Source of the DNA: an uncultured Agrobacterium sp.
GTDB taxonomy: Bacteria > Pseudomonadota > Alphaproteobacteria > Rhizobiales > Rhizobiaceae
Assembly (NCBI GenBank): GCA_913777615.1
Contig: CAJYTK010000006.1
Span: forward strand, 1-64,000
Direction: 5' to 3'
Length of the DNA: 64,000 nt
Below the pieces are notes generated by a model. The model searched no databases. It was not told where the DNA came from and was given only the letters and a program-made list of their open reading frames with translations. Each line of letters begins with the position of its first letter. The stretch's first letter is position 1. Shown here in pieces: positions 16,117 through 25,941 of this stretch. Both the position numbers and the translations under genes were made by a program.

Positions 16117-16725
16117 CTATTTCTGTCCTCCGATCCTCGTCAGATCGATCCGAATGCCGGCGTCGTCGGGCTTGATCGGCGTTTCTCCCGGCGTTTCGGA
16201 GGGTGCATCATCCTTGGCCTTGTCAGCATTCTCGACCTCCACCTCCGACCGCTGCACGACCGCTTCACCCGGATCCTCAGCTTCAAACACGCTCTCACCC
16301 TCAAACTTACCGGTCCGCCAGGCGTGGATCGCATCATCGAACAGCTGCGGGAAAACCTCTTCGCTGGTCGGATTTCCATACCACTTCGCAACGATGCGGA
16401 GGATCTTGGCGAACATCCCTGTGCCCATCCGCAGATTGGCGCAGGGTTCGACCAAATCGACCTTCAATTCAGAAGCATGGTTCAGACCAATGCCCGCCGG
16501 GATCTGGGTGAGACCAACCCGCACGATAGAGCCAGCAATGTTCTCACGGACGATCTCGATCGCTGCCTCGGGTGTTTTCGGCTTGGGAATGAGGATCAGA
16601 CGGCCACCGGACTTCACCGTTATGGCAAGCGGATCGTCCGAACCGACCGCCTGGACAAACTGCTCGACGATTACAGGCTTCAACGAAGGATCGGCACATT
16701 CGTTGATCAACGCAGCATCAAGCAT
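16117..16725 (-). CDS. traH: conjugal transfer protein TraH
   Basis: A 202-residue homologue of the Ti-plasmid TraH, the last gene of the traAFBH operon. The N-terminal two thirds are folded and well conserved in style (MLDAALINECADPSLKP, then a region around RVGLTQIPAGIG). The C-terminus is acidic and Pro-rich. GGAG lies seven bases before the ATG at 16725; the longer frame to 16842 overlaps traB and is rejected. The biochemical role is unknown. Confidence 0.88.
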   Translation of the reverse strand: MLDAALINECADPSLKPVIVEQFVQAVGSDDPLAITVKSGGRLILIPKPKTPEAAIEIVRENIAGSIVRVGLTQIPAGIGLNHASELKVDLVEPCANLRMGTGMFAKILRIVAKWYGNPTSEEVFPQLFDDAIHAWRTGKFEGESVFEAEDPGEAVVQRSEVEVENADKAKDDAPSETPGETPIKPDDAGIRIDLTRIGGQK

Positions 16726-16739
16726 GCAAACTCCATGTT

Positions 16740-17906
16740 TCAGATGTTGAATGAGATGACGAGAGGAAGATTGAACAGGCGGGCCCAAGCCTCGCTGCTC
16801 GCCCGTTGAATGTCGATGATCGACGTCCCCGCGGTCCACCAAGCGTTTCCGACTGCAATGATAAGGTCGGGGCGGTGGAATGCCGATTGCAAAACTGGCC
16901 AGACGAGGAGTTGTTCGTAGCAGATCAGCGGCGCGACTTTTGAAGTGCCGACCTCTACGACGGCATTCGCAAAGAAATGTGCCCGCGCGCCAGATTCATC
17001 ATCACCACCAATCCAGGCCCTCCAAGGCTGCCACATCGATCCGGGCACCGGCATTCGCTCCCGGTAGAGAACCTCCGTCTTCCCAGCGGATATCATCACG
17101 AGCACGTTGTCGTAGCCGCGACCATCAATGAGAGCCGCTCCAGCGACGACGGTGATACCGGTCCCGGCGAGCCCTTCGTGCCAGACGCGAGCAGCCGTCG
17201 GCGTCCAGAAACCGAGAGCACTTTCCGGCAGCACAACGGTTGTGCCAGGCGGCTGGGCAAGAGCAACGTCGATCAGCTCTTTTTGCCGGTTGATACCAGC
17301 TTCGCGTCCTAAAGACGCGCCCATTTGGAGGTCGACACCCATCCACGACGCAGGTAGGTTTAGCGGCGTCCACTGAGCGGCGGAACAGAGCCAGAAGCCT
17401 GTTATGGCCATGGCTGCAGCCGGCCTGTATCGCGTTGTCAGGACGCCCAGGCTGGCTGCCATCACGGCCAGACCCCACCATCCCCACCCTGGGAACACAA
17501 CACCTGCGGCGGTGATAGGATGCGCCCATCCCAGAATGCCAAAAGGTGGCACCGCCATCATCAGACACGCGGCGATGTATCGCGAAGGTGTCTGCCAGCC
17601 CTCGCGATTGGTCCAGAGCGCCACATGGACTGCCACATACGCGGAAGAGCCGACGAACCAGAGCAGAAGTCCGGGCCAGATATCCTGACCATAGAAGTTT
17701 GCCACGCCTTGCGGTAGTCCACGCGATGCAGCGAGGAAATACGCTGCGGAGATTCCGGCTGCCTGAAGTCGTGTCCGTGCAAGGGACCAAAGCACGGGGA
17801 AGGCACATGCAACGGGGAGAAGGAGCGCCTGACCACTCCAACCGATCCATCCGGCGCCAGCCGATAAAATGAAGAGGAGACCCGTTCGGAAGAAATCACG
17901 GTGCAT
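16740..17906 (-). CDS. traB: conjugal transfer protein TraB (nitrilase-like membrane protein)
   Basis: A 388-residue protein with several N-terminal membrane spans (roughly residues 5-190) and a C-terminal carbon-nitrogen hydrolase-like domain. A catalytic triad is suggested by Glu in VLPESALGFW and Cys in APLICYEQLL. The layout is similar to apolipoprotein N-acyltransferase. On Ti plasmids TraB raises transfer efficiency but is not essential. The ATG at 17906 has GGAGG nearby and overlaps traF by 11 bp. Confidence 0.9.
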   Translation of the reverse strand: MHRDFFRTGLLFILSAGAGWIGWSGQALLLPVACAFPVLWSLARTRLQAAGISAAYFLAASRGLPQGVANFYGQDIWPGLLLWFVGSSAYVAVHVALWTNREGWQTPSRYIAACLMMAVPPFGILGWAHPITAAGVVFPGWGWWGLAVMAASLGVLTTRYRPAAAMAITGFWLCSAAQWTPLNLPASWMGVDLQMGASLGREAGINRQKELIDVALAQPPGTTVVLPESALGFWTPTAARVWHEGLAGTGITVVAGAALIDGRGYDNVLVMISAGKTEVLYRERMPVPGSMWQPWRAWIGGDDESGARAHFFANAVVEVGTSKVAPLICYEQLLVWPVLQSAFHRPDLIIAVGNAWWTAGTSIIDIQRASSEAWARLFNLPLVISFNI

Positions 17907-18462
17907 AGGTCCAGACCTCCTGCGCCAATCCGAGGACGCCATCCATCGACAAAGGACCAAAGTACCGGCTATCGAACGAACCGGGGAACTCGGAATGGAG
18001 AAAGACCGTGCCGGGCGGAACGACACCACCGTCATAAGGCGTCATCTCGCGCCCTTGGCCATCCACGCCGGAAACCCTCGAATGAGGGAGCGGGCGGCCA
18101 TCGACGCGCACGACGTCACTGATTTGGATCGCCTGTCCGGCTGTCGCAACAACCGTTTTGATCAATGGTGCGACGAGGCCTTCGCAGAGCCCGAAGCGGA
18201 GATATCCCCGCGCCCGCGCCTTGTGCATCGCGTCGGTGTCCGGTGGGCAAATGAAAACTAGATCACCGACCAAGATCGGGCGATTGGGCTTGACAATCCG
18301 CCACAAACCCAAGGGCTCGCTGGGTGTAAGATTAACCCGAAAACCTGCCCCTCCGAGAAGCAAAATGAGGCCAAGCGTTATCAAGCTGACGCTGCAGAAC
18401 CGATAGAACCAGACGAGCCGTCTCATGCGCCACGGCACTCTTTGTCGATGACGCATCTTCAT
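17896..18462 (-). CDS. traF: pilin-processing peptidase TraF (S26 family)
   Basis: TraF is a signal-peptidase-I-like serine protease that in RP4 matures and cyclises the TrbC pilin. The 188 residues have one N-terminal membrane anchor, the nucleophile motif LTPSEPLGLW, a Lys in APLIKTVVATAG as general base, and the SFDSRYFGPL box near the C-terminus. The ATG overlaps the traA stop as ATGA. The likely substrate is the TrbC encoded at 6176-6553. Confidence 0.93.
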   Translation of the reverse strand: MKMRHRQRVPWRMRRLVWFYRFCSVSLITLGLILLLGGAGFRVNLTPSEPLGLWRIVKPNRPILVGDLVFICPPDTDAMHKARARGYLRFGLCEGLVAPLIKTVVATAGQAIQISDVVRVDGRPLPHSRVSGVDGQGREMTPYDGGVVPPGTVFLHSEFPGSFDSRYFGPLSMDGVLGLAQEVWTYAP

Positions 18463-21400
18463 TGGAGAGTGAGCCCCTGAGACCTTGTCTGCCGAATTGC
18501 TTCAGTCTGTTTGAGTGCCGTCACGCTGCGCTCGTAGGCAGACAGTTGCTGCACCGTCCTCATCGTGTTCCAGGCCTGCTGCACCTCACTCTTCTGGGCG
18601 GCGTTCATGCCGGACGTCACGCGCTGGAAAGTCTCACCGGCTGTGTCCTTCGCTGCGAGGGGCAGGAAGGTTCTTTCTCCGAAGCGTTCGGTGACTGCCT
18701 TGGCGAAACCTTCGAGTTCGGCCTTCACCATTTTGTCGGCAAGCGCATATTCGAGCCCCGAGGGCAGGTCGTTACGGTCGATGGCGTCACGGACGCGTTC
18801 CAGCACGCTTTTTGCATTGGACGAGAGGGCAGGGATCTCCAGCGCGACCTGCCTGCGGACCGCAAGCTCCTCGGCCCGATTTCGCCGTTCGGCATCGCCA
18901 CGCTGGCGGAGATAATCGCTGATGCTGTCGGCGAGCGGCGTGATATTCTTCAGCGCCCGATCCCGGTCGATCTTGTCGCCGCGGCTGGCGAGTAGACCCG
19001 TCTTGCCCTTGAGTGCACCGAAGGTTTCAGGCTCGCTCGCAATCTTAGCGATGGTCCTTTCGGCAACCACCTGGTCGCGCAACATCGCGTCGACGTTGAC
19101 GGCTTTGAACGCGCTTTCCGGCTGCGCGTAGACGTGATGGAAGCGCATCGAGACTTCTTCCCATTGCTTCTTCAATGTCGGATCGGATGCAAGCTTGTCC
19201 TCAACTGCCTGATCGATCGATTTCGGGAAGGTGGTGATACCGGCCACCATTGGTTTGTTCTCCTTTGCTAACGTTCGAATTGTGCTGGCCGTCGAGGAGG
19301 CAAAGCCGAGCTTGGCGCCCATGGCCGTGAGCCGGCCGGCGAGATCGACAAGCTTTTGCTTCTGCCGGATCGTCCATTTGAGACGATCACGCGCAACGGT
19401 TCTGGCAACGTTGACGATGTGAAGGCCGCGCGCCTCGGCAAAGCGCAATGCCTGCCGGTAGATGCTGCCGCCGGCGTAATCGAGCGTCGTTTCTTTGGAA
19501 TTCCTGCGCGACAGGATCTCGACCAGACCGCCGGCCTTGGCGAAGGATCGGCTGCCGTAATAGACGCCAAGATCCTCGCGGTGGCGGGTCATTGCCACAT
19601 AGGTGAGGTGACGATCGAGCGAGAGGGACGCCAGCACCTTGACCCGGTCTACGGTCGCGCCCTGGCTTTTGTGCACCGTTGTGGCATATCCATGATCGAC
19701 ATTGTTGTAGAAGCGCTGTTCGACGATAACCTGGCGCAGGTGCTCACCCTCGCCGATGACGGACACGAGACGACCAGGTGCTGCTTCCACCACCTTGCCC
19801 AGCATGCCGTTCTTGACGCCGATCGAGCCTTCGTTCTTCAGGAAGACGATCTGGTCGCCGGCAGCAAAACTTCTGACACCGTCGGCGGTCTTGAACGGCG
19901 AACCATGTTCGATGATGCCGCGCTCGATGAGCTTCGTGCGCGCCAGCTCATTCAGCATTCGGACGTCACGGCGCAAGTGTGCTAGGATCAATGTCGACTT
20001 GACAGGATCGTAATCCCGGTTCCAATCGGCAATGAGGTTGGTGACAGCATCGGCCTTCAGCTCAAAGCCGATCATCTTGCCATTCGACTGATAGGCTGAG
20101 ACGGCTTTGCCGACATGACCGCGCGCAAGATCGAGCGATGCATCGCGCATCCATTGCTCACGCTGGCGATAGATCGTTTCGAGTTCCGCATAGCCGATGC
20201 GATCGGCGATCGCCCGGAGCGCAGCCCCGGCTTCGATCGGCTGAAGCTGCTCCGGATCGCCGACAAGCACGAGCTTGGCGCCAGCTTTTGTGACGGCTTC
20301 GACGAATGTCGCCATCTGCCGTGACGAAACCATGCCGGCCTCGTCCAGCACGAAGACCGTTCTATCGTCGAGCTGCCCGCGACCTTGGCTCCAGCGGAGC
20401 TCCCAGGACGAAAGCGTGCGTGAAACGATACCCGCTTCCTTCTCCAAACCTTCCGCCGCCTTGCCGGCGAGGGCACCACCAACGACACGATAACCGGCTG
20501 CTTCCCATGCCTCGCGCGCCGCCTTCATCATCGTTGTCTTACCGGCGCCAGCGCGGCCGATCACGGCGGCGATCCGCGCACCACCGGCAACGTGTTCGAT
20601 TGCGGTCTTCTGCTCTTCGGACAACCGTTGGTGACGTCCAAACGTCGCTTCGAGCGCCGTCGGCCGGACACCATGCGACGACTGCTGCGAGAGCCAGATC
20701 GCCCGATTAGCCATCTCGGCTTCGAGACAGAGTAGTTCGCGTGTCGTATATTTTGCCGGCGTACGGACCCCAGTCGCGAAGTCAATGCGTTCGCGATCAA
20801 GCCGGATGGTTTCGGGGCTCTGCAGGATGCGCGCCATCATGCTTTGGAAGAGACCTGCATCATCGATATAGCGATGAAGGATCTTGGCGACGTCTCGTTC
20901 GTCGAAGACACTCTTCTCCCGGGTGATAAGATTAAGCACGATCTCCGGACGACGCTGGATCCGACGGGCGTTCTCTGCTCGTCGCTCTTTCTGCAACTCC
21001 AGTCGTTCGAGCGCAGCTTCTTCCCCCGCAGGTCCATTCCCACCGGCTGCTTTCCGCTCGATCGCCTTCGTGCCGACGCCAAGATGGATAGTCGGCGTCA
21101 GATCGATGCCCTGCTTCTCAAAGGACCGGCCATCGATCCTGATATCGAGTCCGGCAAGCGCGAGATGTCGGCTCTGGCAGGCGAACCAGCCGTCGCGAAA
21201 CGCATTGAAATCATCGAGCCCGCCAGCCCAAAGCTCGTAGACGATCTTGCCGCTATCGTTGCGCAGCGCTCTGCCATCCGGTCCCCTAACCGCCACCTTC
21301 TTCGAGCCGAAACCGTCTTCGGTCAGCGGCCGCAAAGTGGTCATCAGATGAATGTGCGGATTGCCCGGTGCGTCGTGGAAAACCCAGTCCGCCACCATGC

Positions 21401-21779
21401 CCTGGGCGGTGAGGTGGCGTGCCACGAAATCCCTGACGAGCTCGATATTCTGCTGGGTTGACAGCTCGATCGGCAGGGCGATGGTGACATCCTTGGCGAG
21501 CTGCGCATCGGAGCGTTTTTCGAACGCCTCGACTTTATTCCAGAAGGATTCGGAGGCGCCAGATACGGATCGATCGGAAATCAAGGATTGCAGCCAATCA
21601 GGTGCGTCGGCCGGAATCACAAACTCCTCGTGCAGCAGACCCTGCTTGCGGGTGTAATCGATGGTGCGGGCTTCCCGCTCGTAGTCCATTTTAGCGCAAT
21701 GCCGATACGCCGCCGACAGCACTGCGCTGCGGCCGGAGCCGCGCGTAACGATGCTGACTGAGAAATGCGGAACGGCCAT
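18459..21779 (-). CDS. traA: relaxase-helicase TraA
   Basis: TraA nicks oriT and unwinds the transferred strand. The 1106-residue protein has an N-terminal MobA/MobL relaxase domain with the metal-binding histidines of FHDAPGNPHIHLM (His135, His142, His144). A RecD/TraI-like helicase follows, with Walker A GRAGAGKTT (408-416) and Walker B FVLDEAGMVSS, and then a long helical C-terminus. It begins next to oriT and heads the leftward traAFBH operon. The gene is intact and of usual length. Confidence 0.96.
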   Translation of the reverse strand: MAVPHFSVSIVTRGSGRSAVLSAAYRHCAKMDYEREARTIDYTRKQGLLHEEFVIPADAPDWLQSLISDRSVSGASESFWNKVEAFEKRSDAQLAKDVTIALPIELSTQQNIELVRDFVARHLTAQGMVADWVFHDAPGNPHIHLMTTLRPLTEDGFGSKKVAVRGPDGRALRNDSGKIVYELWAGGLDDFNAFRDGWFACQSRHLALAGLDIRIDGRSFEKQGIDLTPTIHLGVGTKAIERKAAGGNGPAGEEAALERLELQKERRAENARRIQRRPEIVLNLITREKSVFDERDVAKILHRYIDDAGLFQSMMARILQSPETIRLDRERIDFATGVRTPAKYTTRELLCLEAEMANRAIWLSQQSSHGVRPTALEATFGRHQRLSEEQKTAIEHVAGGARIAAVIGRAGAGKTTMMKAAREAWEAAGYRVVGGALAGKAAEGLEKEAGIVSRTLSSWELRWSQGRGQLDDRTVFVLDEAGMVSSRQMATFVEAVTKAGAKLVLVGDPEQLQPIEAGAALRAIADRIGYAELETIYRQREQWMRDASLDLARGHVGKAVSAYQSNGKMIGFELKADAVTNLIADWNRDYDPVKSTLILAHLRRDVRMLNELARTKLIERGIIEHGSPFKTADGVRSFAAGDQIVFLKNEGSIGVKNGMLGKVVEAAPGRLVSVIGEGEHLRQVIVEQRFYNNVDHGYATTVHKSQGATVDRVKVLASLSLDRHLTYVAMTRHREDLGVYYGSRSFAKAGGLVEILSRRNSKETTLDYAGGSIYRQALRFAEARGLHIVNVARTVARDRLKWTIRQKQKLVDLAGRLTAMGAKLGFASSTASTIRTLAKENKPMVAGITTFPKSIDQAVEDKLASDPTLKKQWEEVSMRFHHVYAQPESAFKAVNVDAMLRDQVVAERTIAKIASEPETFGALKGKTGLLASRGDKIDRDRALKNITPLADSISDYLRQRGDAERRNRAEELAVRRQVALEIPALSSNAKSVLERVRDAIDRNDLPSGLEYALADKMVKAELEGFAKAVTERFGERTFLPLAAKDTAGETFQRVTSGMNAAQKSEVQQAWNTMRTVQQLSAYERSVTALKQTEAIRQTRSQGLTLQ

Positions 21780-21849
21780 TACCGGACGAGCTCCTTCAAC
21801 CCAACGAAATCAACTTGTTCATGAGGAGCGGAAGGCCCCGCCAGGGCCT

Positions 21850-21900
21850 AGAAGCATGGCGTCGCATCAGCGACGTATAATTGCGCCCTTCGGATCCGTC
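21850..21900. other. origin of transfer (oriT), Ti-plasmid type
   Basis: On the bottom strand the region reads GGGCGCAATTATACGTCGC, the conserved Q-type nic region of Ti plasmids. It is followed by an inverted repeat CGTCGC-ATCA-GCGACG (21860-21875). It lies between divergent traA and traC, the usual place. The exact nick site is not determined here. Confidence 0.9.
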
Positions 21901-21930
21901 CTTCGAACGGTCGGGATGATGCTCAAAAGC

Positions 21931-21945
21931 GTAGGCTCCGCCTAC
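21931..21945. repeat. short inverted repeat in the oriT region
   Basis: GTAGGC-TCC-GCCTAC, with 6-bp perfect arms, lies between the nic region and the lux-box-like site. It could be an accessory-protein site for TraC/TraD or part of a promoter; its role is unknown. Confidence 0.5.
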
Positions 21946-21961
21946 TCGCATTTCTGCTAGT
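21944..21961. promoter_or_regulatory. lux-box-like 18-bp site 3 (traC/traA side)
   Basis: ACTCGCATTTCTGCTAGT shares 14 of 18 positions with palindrome 1 at 4790-4807, including the whole right half-site TGCTAGT and CT-N12-AG spacing. It lies 72 bp upstream of traC, where Ti plasmids carry the tra box of the divergent tra promoters. Confidence 0.5.
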
Positions 21962-21979
21962 AGATCGGCATGCCGATCT
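21962..21979. promoter_or_regulatory. perfect 18-bp palindrome abutting lux-box-like site 3
   Basis: AGATCGGCATGCCGATCT is a perfect palindrome starting one base after site 3. It is unrelated in sequence to the lux-box-like sites, so a second DNA-binding protein is likely here. Confidence 0.5.
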
Positions 21980-22033
21980 GAAGGACTCTGGATGCGTGAA
22001 CCACGTAATGCAGCAACAGAGGACAATCCAGAG

Positions 22034-22330
22034 ATGAAAAAGCCATCATCCAAGATCCGCGAAGAAATCGCCAAGCTTCAGGAACAGCTCAAGCACGCGG
22101 AAACGAGAGAGGCCGAGCGTATTGGTCGCATCGCACTTCGGGCAGGCCTCGGCGAGATAGAAATCGAGGAGAGCGAGCTTCAGGCAGTGTTCGATGAACT
22201 GGCCAAACGCTTTCGCGGAGGCAAGCCGGGCACGAGCGGACGGAACGGCACAGGGGAAAGCGCCACGGGCAGTGGGCGTTCACAAGCGCTCTCGTTTGGC
22301 GCGACTTCGGGCAGCGATCGTGAGGCTTGA
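22034..22330 (+). CDS. traC: relaxosome accessory protein TraC
   Basis: A 98-residue homologue of Ti-plasmid TraC, beginning [20 protein letters not shown] with an N-terminal coiled-coil segment followed by a conserved [13 protein letters not shown] region. On Ti plasmids TraC and TraD assist TraA at oriT. An in-frame ATG at 21992 exists, but the conserved N-terminus begins at 22034. traD starts four bases after its stop. Confidence 0.9.
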   Translation: MKKPSSKIREEIAKLQEQLKHAETREAERIGRIALRAGLGEIEIEESELQAVFDELAKRFRGGKPGTSGRNGTGESATGSGRSQALSFGATSGSDREA

Positions 22331-22334
22331 AAGG

Positions 22335-22550
22335 ATGAGGAGGAAAGCTACGTCCGATGCCCGGAAGAAGGATACGCGTGACAAGATTGAGCTCGGCGGC
22401 CTGATCGTCAAAGCAGGCCTTCGTTTTGAGGGGCGGGCGCTTTTGCTCGGCGCATTGATCGACCTGCAGAAGCGGCTGAAGTCCGACGAAAAGGAGCGAA
22501 CACGATTGACGGCGATCGGGGAGGAGGCGTTCGGCAATGAAGGCGAATAG
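22335..22550 (+). CDS. traD: conjugal transfer protein TraD (small, Ti type)
   Basis: A 71-residue basic protein with the conserved [20 protein letters not shown] segment, followed by [11 protein letters not shown]. It is the small rhizobial TraD, not the F-plasmid coupling protein of that name. It lies between traC and traG and overlaps traG by 14 bp. The ATG at 22335 has GAGG nine bases upstream, overlapping the end of traC. Confidence 0.9.
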   Translation: MRRKATSDARKKDTRDKIELGGLIVKAGLRFEGRALLLGALIDLQKRLKSDEKERTRLTAIGEEAFGNEGE

Positions 22551-24471
22551 GATCGTTTTCATCGTTCTGCCTGTGGCCATGATGAGCGCTGCCATGCTCG
22601 CGATGACAGGCTTTGAGACGCGGCTTGCCGGATTAGGAAACTCCGAAGCGGCAAGGCTTACTCTTGGACGGGTAGGGGTCGCCGCACCCTATATGTTGGC
22701 GGCTGCGCTCGGCCTGATTTTCCTGTTCGGAACGGCTGGGTCGCCGAGCATTCGCGCTGCAGGCCTTGGAGCCGCTATCGGCAATACGGTGGTCATCCTG
22801 GTGGCGTGCTTGCGGGAAGGAATACGCTTGGCAGTGCTCTCACCCCAGGTCCCAGCCGGAAAGTCTGCGCTATCCTACCTCGATGGCCCGACCATGATCG
22901 GCACGGCCGCTGCACTGATGTCAGGCTGCTTTGCAGTGCGGGTGGCGATGGTCGGCAACGCCGCATTTGCGCGGGCTACGCCGAAGCGCATCGTTGGCAA
23001 ACGCGCTCTGCACGGCGAGGCCGACTGGATGACACTTGCCAGAGCCGAAAAGCTGTTCCCGACGACCGGCGGCATCGTCGTCGGTGAGCGGTATCGCGTC
23101 GACCGTGACGGTGCCAGCGGTGTTTCCTTCCGTGCAGATAACAGTGAGACGTGGGGTGCTGGAGGCCAGTCGCCCCTGCTTTGTTTCGACGGATCGTTCG
23201 GCTCCTCGCATGGTATCGTCTTCGCTGGATCGGGCGGTTTCAAAACGACCGCGGTCACAATCCCGACTGCTCTGAAATGGGGCGGACCGCTCGTCGTGCT
23301 CGATCCGTCGAACGAGGTCGCGCCCATGGTCTCGAAACATCGTGAAGACGCCGGCCGGCGCGTCAGGATCCTCGATCCGCGCATGCCCGCGAACGGCTTC
23401 AACGCCCTCGACTGGATCGGTCAGTATGGCGGCACCAAAGAGGAGGACATCGCCTCGGTCGCATCATGGATCATGAGCGATAGCGGTCGCGCGTACGGAG
23501 TGCGCGACGACTTCTTCCGTGCTTCAGGCTTGCAACTCCTCACCGCAATCATCGCCGACGTCTGCCTGTCCGGTCATACGCCGAAGGACCAACAGACGCT
23601 GCGCCAGGTACGCAGAAATCTATCAGAACCCGAAACGAAGCTTCGCCAGCGACTCCAGGATATCTTCAACAATTCGGATTCGGACTTCGTGAAAGAGAAC
23701 GTCGCCGGTTTCGTCAACATGACGCCGGAAACATTCTCCGGCGTCTACGCCAACGCCATCAAGGAAACACACTGGCTCTCTTACCAGAACTATGCGTCGC
23801 TGGTCTCGGGTTCGACATTTCGAACTGAGGACATCGCATCCGGAACGACAGACGTGTTTATCAACATCGACTTGAAGACACTGGAGACCCATAGCGGATT
23901 GGCGCGTGTCGTGATCGGCTCATTCCTGAATGCGATCTATAATCGCGATGGCGCGATGGAAGGGCGGGCGCTGTTCCTGCTCGATGAGGTCGCGCGGCTC
24001 GGTTACATGCGCATTCTGGAGACCGCCCGGGATGCTGGCCGCAAGTATGGCATCACGCTGACAATGATCTACCAGTCGATCGGCCAGTTGCGCGAAACCT
24101 ATGGGGGGCGCGACGCGTCCAGCAAGTGGTTCGAGAGCGCGAGCTGGATCAGCTTTGCCGCAATCAACGATCCGGAAACAGCAGATTACATTTCTCGCCG
24201 CTGCGGTATGACGACCGTCGAGATCGATCAGGTTAGCCGCAGCTTTCAGTCGCGCGGGTCGTCACGTACCCGGTCAAAGCAGGTTGCCGCTCGGCCGCTC
24301 ATCCAGCCGCATGAAGTGCTGCGGATGAGAGCTGACGAGCAGATCGTCTTCACGGCAGGAAACCCGCCGCTCAGGTGCGGTCGCGCCATCTGGTTCCGGC
24401 GAAACGATATGAAAGCTTGCGTGGCGCAGAGCAGATTCTCGCCGCGCGCAGCGCCCCGCCATTCAAAATGA
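22537..24471 (+). CDS. traG: coupling protein TraG (VirD4 family)
   Basis: TraG is the inner-membrane ATPase that delivers the relaxosome to the Trb channel. The 644 residues have N-terminal membrane spans (roughly residues 8-28, 50-70 and 115-135), Walker A GSGGFKT (231-237) and Walker [13 protein letters not shown]. They also have the [15 protein letters not shown] motif common to T4CPs. Length and order match Ti plasmids. On those plasmids traR and traM sit close to the tra genes; they are not here. Confidence 0.95.
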   Translation: MKANRIVFIVLPVAMMSAAMLAMTGFETRLAGLGNSEAARLTLGRVGVAAPYMLAAALGLIFLFGTAGSPSIRAAGLGAAIGNTVVILVACLREGIRLAVLSPQVPAGKSALSYLDGPTMIGTAAALMSGCFAVRVAMVGNAAFARATPKRIVGKRALHGEADWMTLARAEKLFPTTGGIVVGERYRVDRDGASGVSFRADNSETWGAGGQSPLLCFDGSFGSSHGIVFAGSGGFKTTAVTIPTALKWGGPLVVLDPSNEVAPMVSKHREDAGRRVRILDPRMPANGFNALDWIGQYGGTKEEDIASVASWIMSDSGRAYGVRDDFFRASGLQLLTAIIADVCLSGHTPKDQQTLRQVRRNLSEPETKLRQRLQDIFNNSDSDFVKENVAGFVNMTPETFSGVYANAIKETHWLSYQNYASLVSGSTFRTEDIASGTTDVFINIDLKTLETHSGLARVVIGSFLNAIYNRDGAMEGRALFLLDEVARLGYMRILETARDAGRKYGITLTMIYQSIGQLRETYGGRDASSKWFESASWISFAAINDPETADYISRRCGMTTVEIDQVSRSFQSRGSSRTRSKQVAARPLIQPHEVLRMRADEQIVFTAGNPPLRCGRAIWFRRNDMKACVAQSRFSPRAAPRHSK

Positions 24472-24809
24472 AGAGCATCGGAGAAATCAGCATAGCGACG
24501 ACCGCCAGGGCGTGATTTCGGGAATTCTCGTCATGCTTCGGTCGGTTATCGGGCAGCCGCAGGAGGCTTAGCATAGCGCCGCGTTAGCGGAAGCCGGGAC
24601 CGACTGCCCCCGACCGAGGCATTCTGCTTGAGAAAGCCGTCTACTGGTCGGGTACCCCCTTCGGTCAGTCCGCCGAAGACCTCCGTCACCGCGTTGCTGA
24701 TGGCTTGGCCAATAGCGAAGATCGAACGGGGACTTCGTTCGCGACAGCGCATAGACACGTACGCCGGAGGCGGACCGGCCAAGCACGACTGCATCGCCAG
24801 ATCACGAAA
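24472..24809. other. gap after traG without a convincing gene
   Basis: About 340 bp. A leftward open frame at 24546-24818 has no recognisable domain and no good ribosome-binding site. I do not call it a gene. Confidence 0.35.
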
Positions 24810-25148
24810 ATGAATCAATCACTCCCGAGCGATTCAAAACTGTCGTTGGACGAAGATTCCAAAAAGCACGATCATGCCGAGATGATCATCCAGCCCTATA
24901 ACCTTTATATCGAGCGCTCAGACGCCACGAGAAACATGGCTCGCTTCTATGCGATGTCGATCGAGCCAAACCTTTTTGGGGAAGCTTGCCTGATGCGACG
25001 TTGGGGTCGTATCGGAACGCGCGGCCAGACGATGAGTCACCATTTCGAGACTGAGCAGGAGGCAGTCGATCTGTTTTTAGAGCTTCTCCGTCAGAAAAAG
25101 CGTCGCGGCTACTCATCCGTGGCCCATCAGGAGCCCGCGGGTAGATGA
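24810..25148 (+). CDS. WGR-domain protein
   Basis: A 112-residue protein whose residues 28-105 form a WGR domain (IERSDATRNMARFY, MRRWGRIGTRGQ, then a helix FETEQEAVDLFLELLRQKKRRGY). WGR domains bind nucleic acid and in PARPs sense DNA breaks; free-standing rhizobial copies have no proven role. The ATG at 24810 lacks a strong ribosome-binding site, so a start at the ATG near residue 25 (MIIQPYNLYIERS) is possible. A decayed relative lies at 47140-47400. Confidence 0.8.
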   Translation: MNQSLPSDSKLSLDEDSKKHDHAEMIIQPYNLYIERSDATRNMARFYAMSIEPNLFGEACLMRRWGRIGTRGQTMSHHFETEQEAVDLFLELLRQKKRRGYSSVAHQEPAGR

Positions 25149-25504
25149 CAGGGCTCGTAACCTTGAAGGGCGAGGATGAAGACGAGAACAGGAGTGGGTG
25201 CTGATAGGAGAGCGTCGAGATCAATCCGAGCGACCTTGTTGGCTTTGGTCGTGGCGTTTTCAGCTTCCAACACGTCAATCAACATCCAGCTTACTTGAGC
25301 GACAAAAGCCTCGAGGTAAGCCTCCAATTCCAATAATGCGTTGCGGTCTGGCGTATGGCCTGCGTCGTCGATAGAGATACTAATTGGCAAACCCGCCAGA
25401 AGATTTGATCGCCAAAATCGACACGCCGGATGTGGGCGAGCCAAGGTGCTCGTGGAGCCGGCACTTGGCAACAGCGCGACAGACATGATGCTCAAGCTGA
25501 TCAA
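25127..25504 (-). CDS. doubtful hypothetical protein
   Basis: An open frame of 125 codons. The C-terminal two thirds look protein-like, with predicted helices around LLELEAYLEAFVAQVSWML, but there is no recognised domain and no clear ribosome-binding site. It overlaps the 3' end of the WGR gene by 22 bp. It could be a remnant. Confidence 0.25.
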   Translation of the reverse strand: MISLSIMSVALLPSAGSTSTLARPHPACRFWRSNLLAGLPISISIDDAGHTPDRNALLELEAYLEAFVAQVSWMLIDVLEAENATTKANKVARIDLDALLSAPTPVLVFILALQGYEPCHLPAGS

Positions 25505-25941
25505 CGGAGGTCCCTTAGAGATTTAAGCGGGGCCTGGCTGTGATGTCGACCGATATGGCCGCAAGCGTCGCGTCGTGGTCAAAAAGGACCGTAGTCTTGG
25601 ATCTGGATTTCGAGTTCGTAGGTCGTGTTCGTCTCCTCGACCTTTGTGAACTATGACAGACGAGTCCGGGAGGGGATGGCAAGGCCAAGGATCGCGCCAT
25701 CGACCGGAAATCTGTGGAGTGGGGGCCGATTTGCGGCAGCTGCCCTCAAAGACGGGTAAAGCAAATTGGGGGCACTGCCCATCCTAGAGGCCGGCGCACT
25801 CACCTGACACAATCATACATTCTGAGCAGCTTCCTGCTCCGTATGCCACCCCTAAATCCGGACTCGGCTCAATGCCTGATCAGGCTCTGATCTCTTGGTA
25901 GGAAAGAAGGCCCCGCCAGTGGCGGAGCCTCGTGATTCTGA
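25505..25941. other. gap without a supported gene
   Basis: About 440 bp. I see no intact gene. The stretch near 25735-25790 (TCAAA...TTGGGGGCA) faintly resembles the sequence after the partial gene at the left edge of the window, so both may be ends of the same kind of mobile element. That is weak. Confidence 0.3.

Noticed and set aside
24546-24818. Leftward open frame of about 90 codons after traG
   Set aside because: No recognisable domain, weak start and overlap with the WGR gene; evidence too thin.
25735-25790. Resemblance to the sequence at the left edge, suggesting two ends of one IS type
   Set aside because: The similarity covers only short patches and no inverted repeat or transposase frame supports it.
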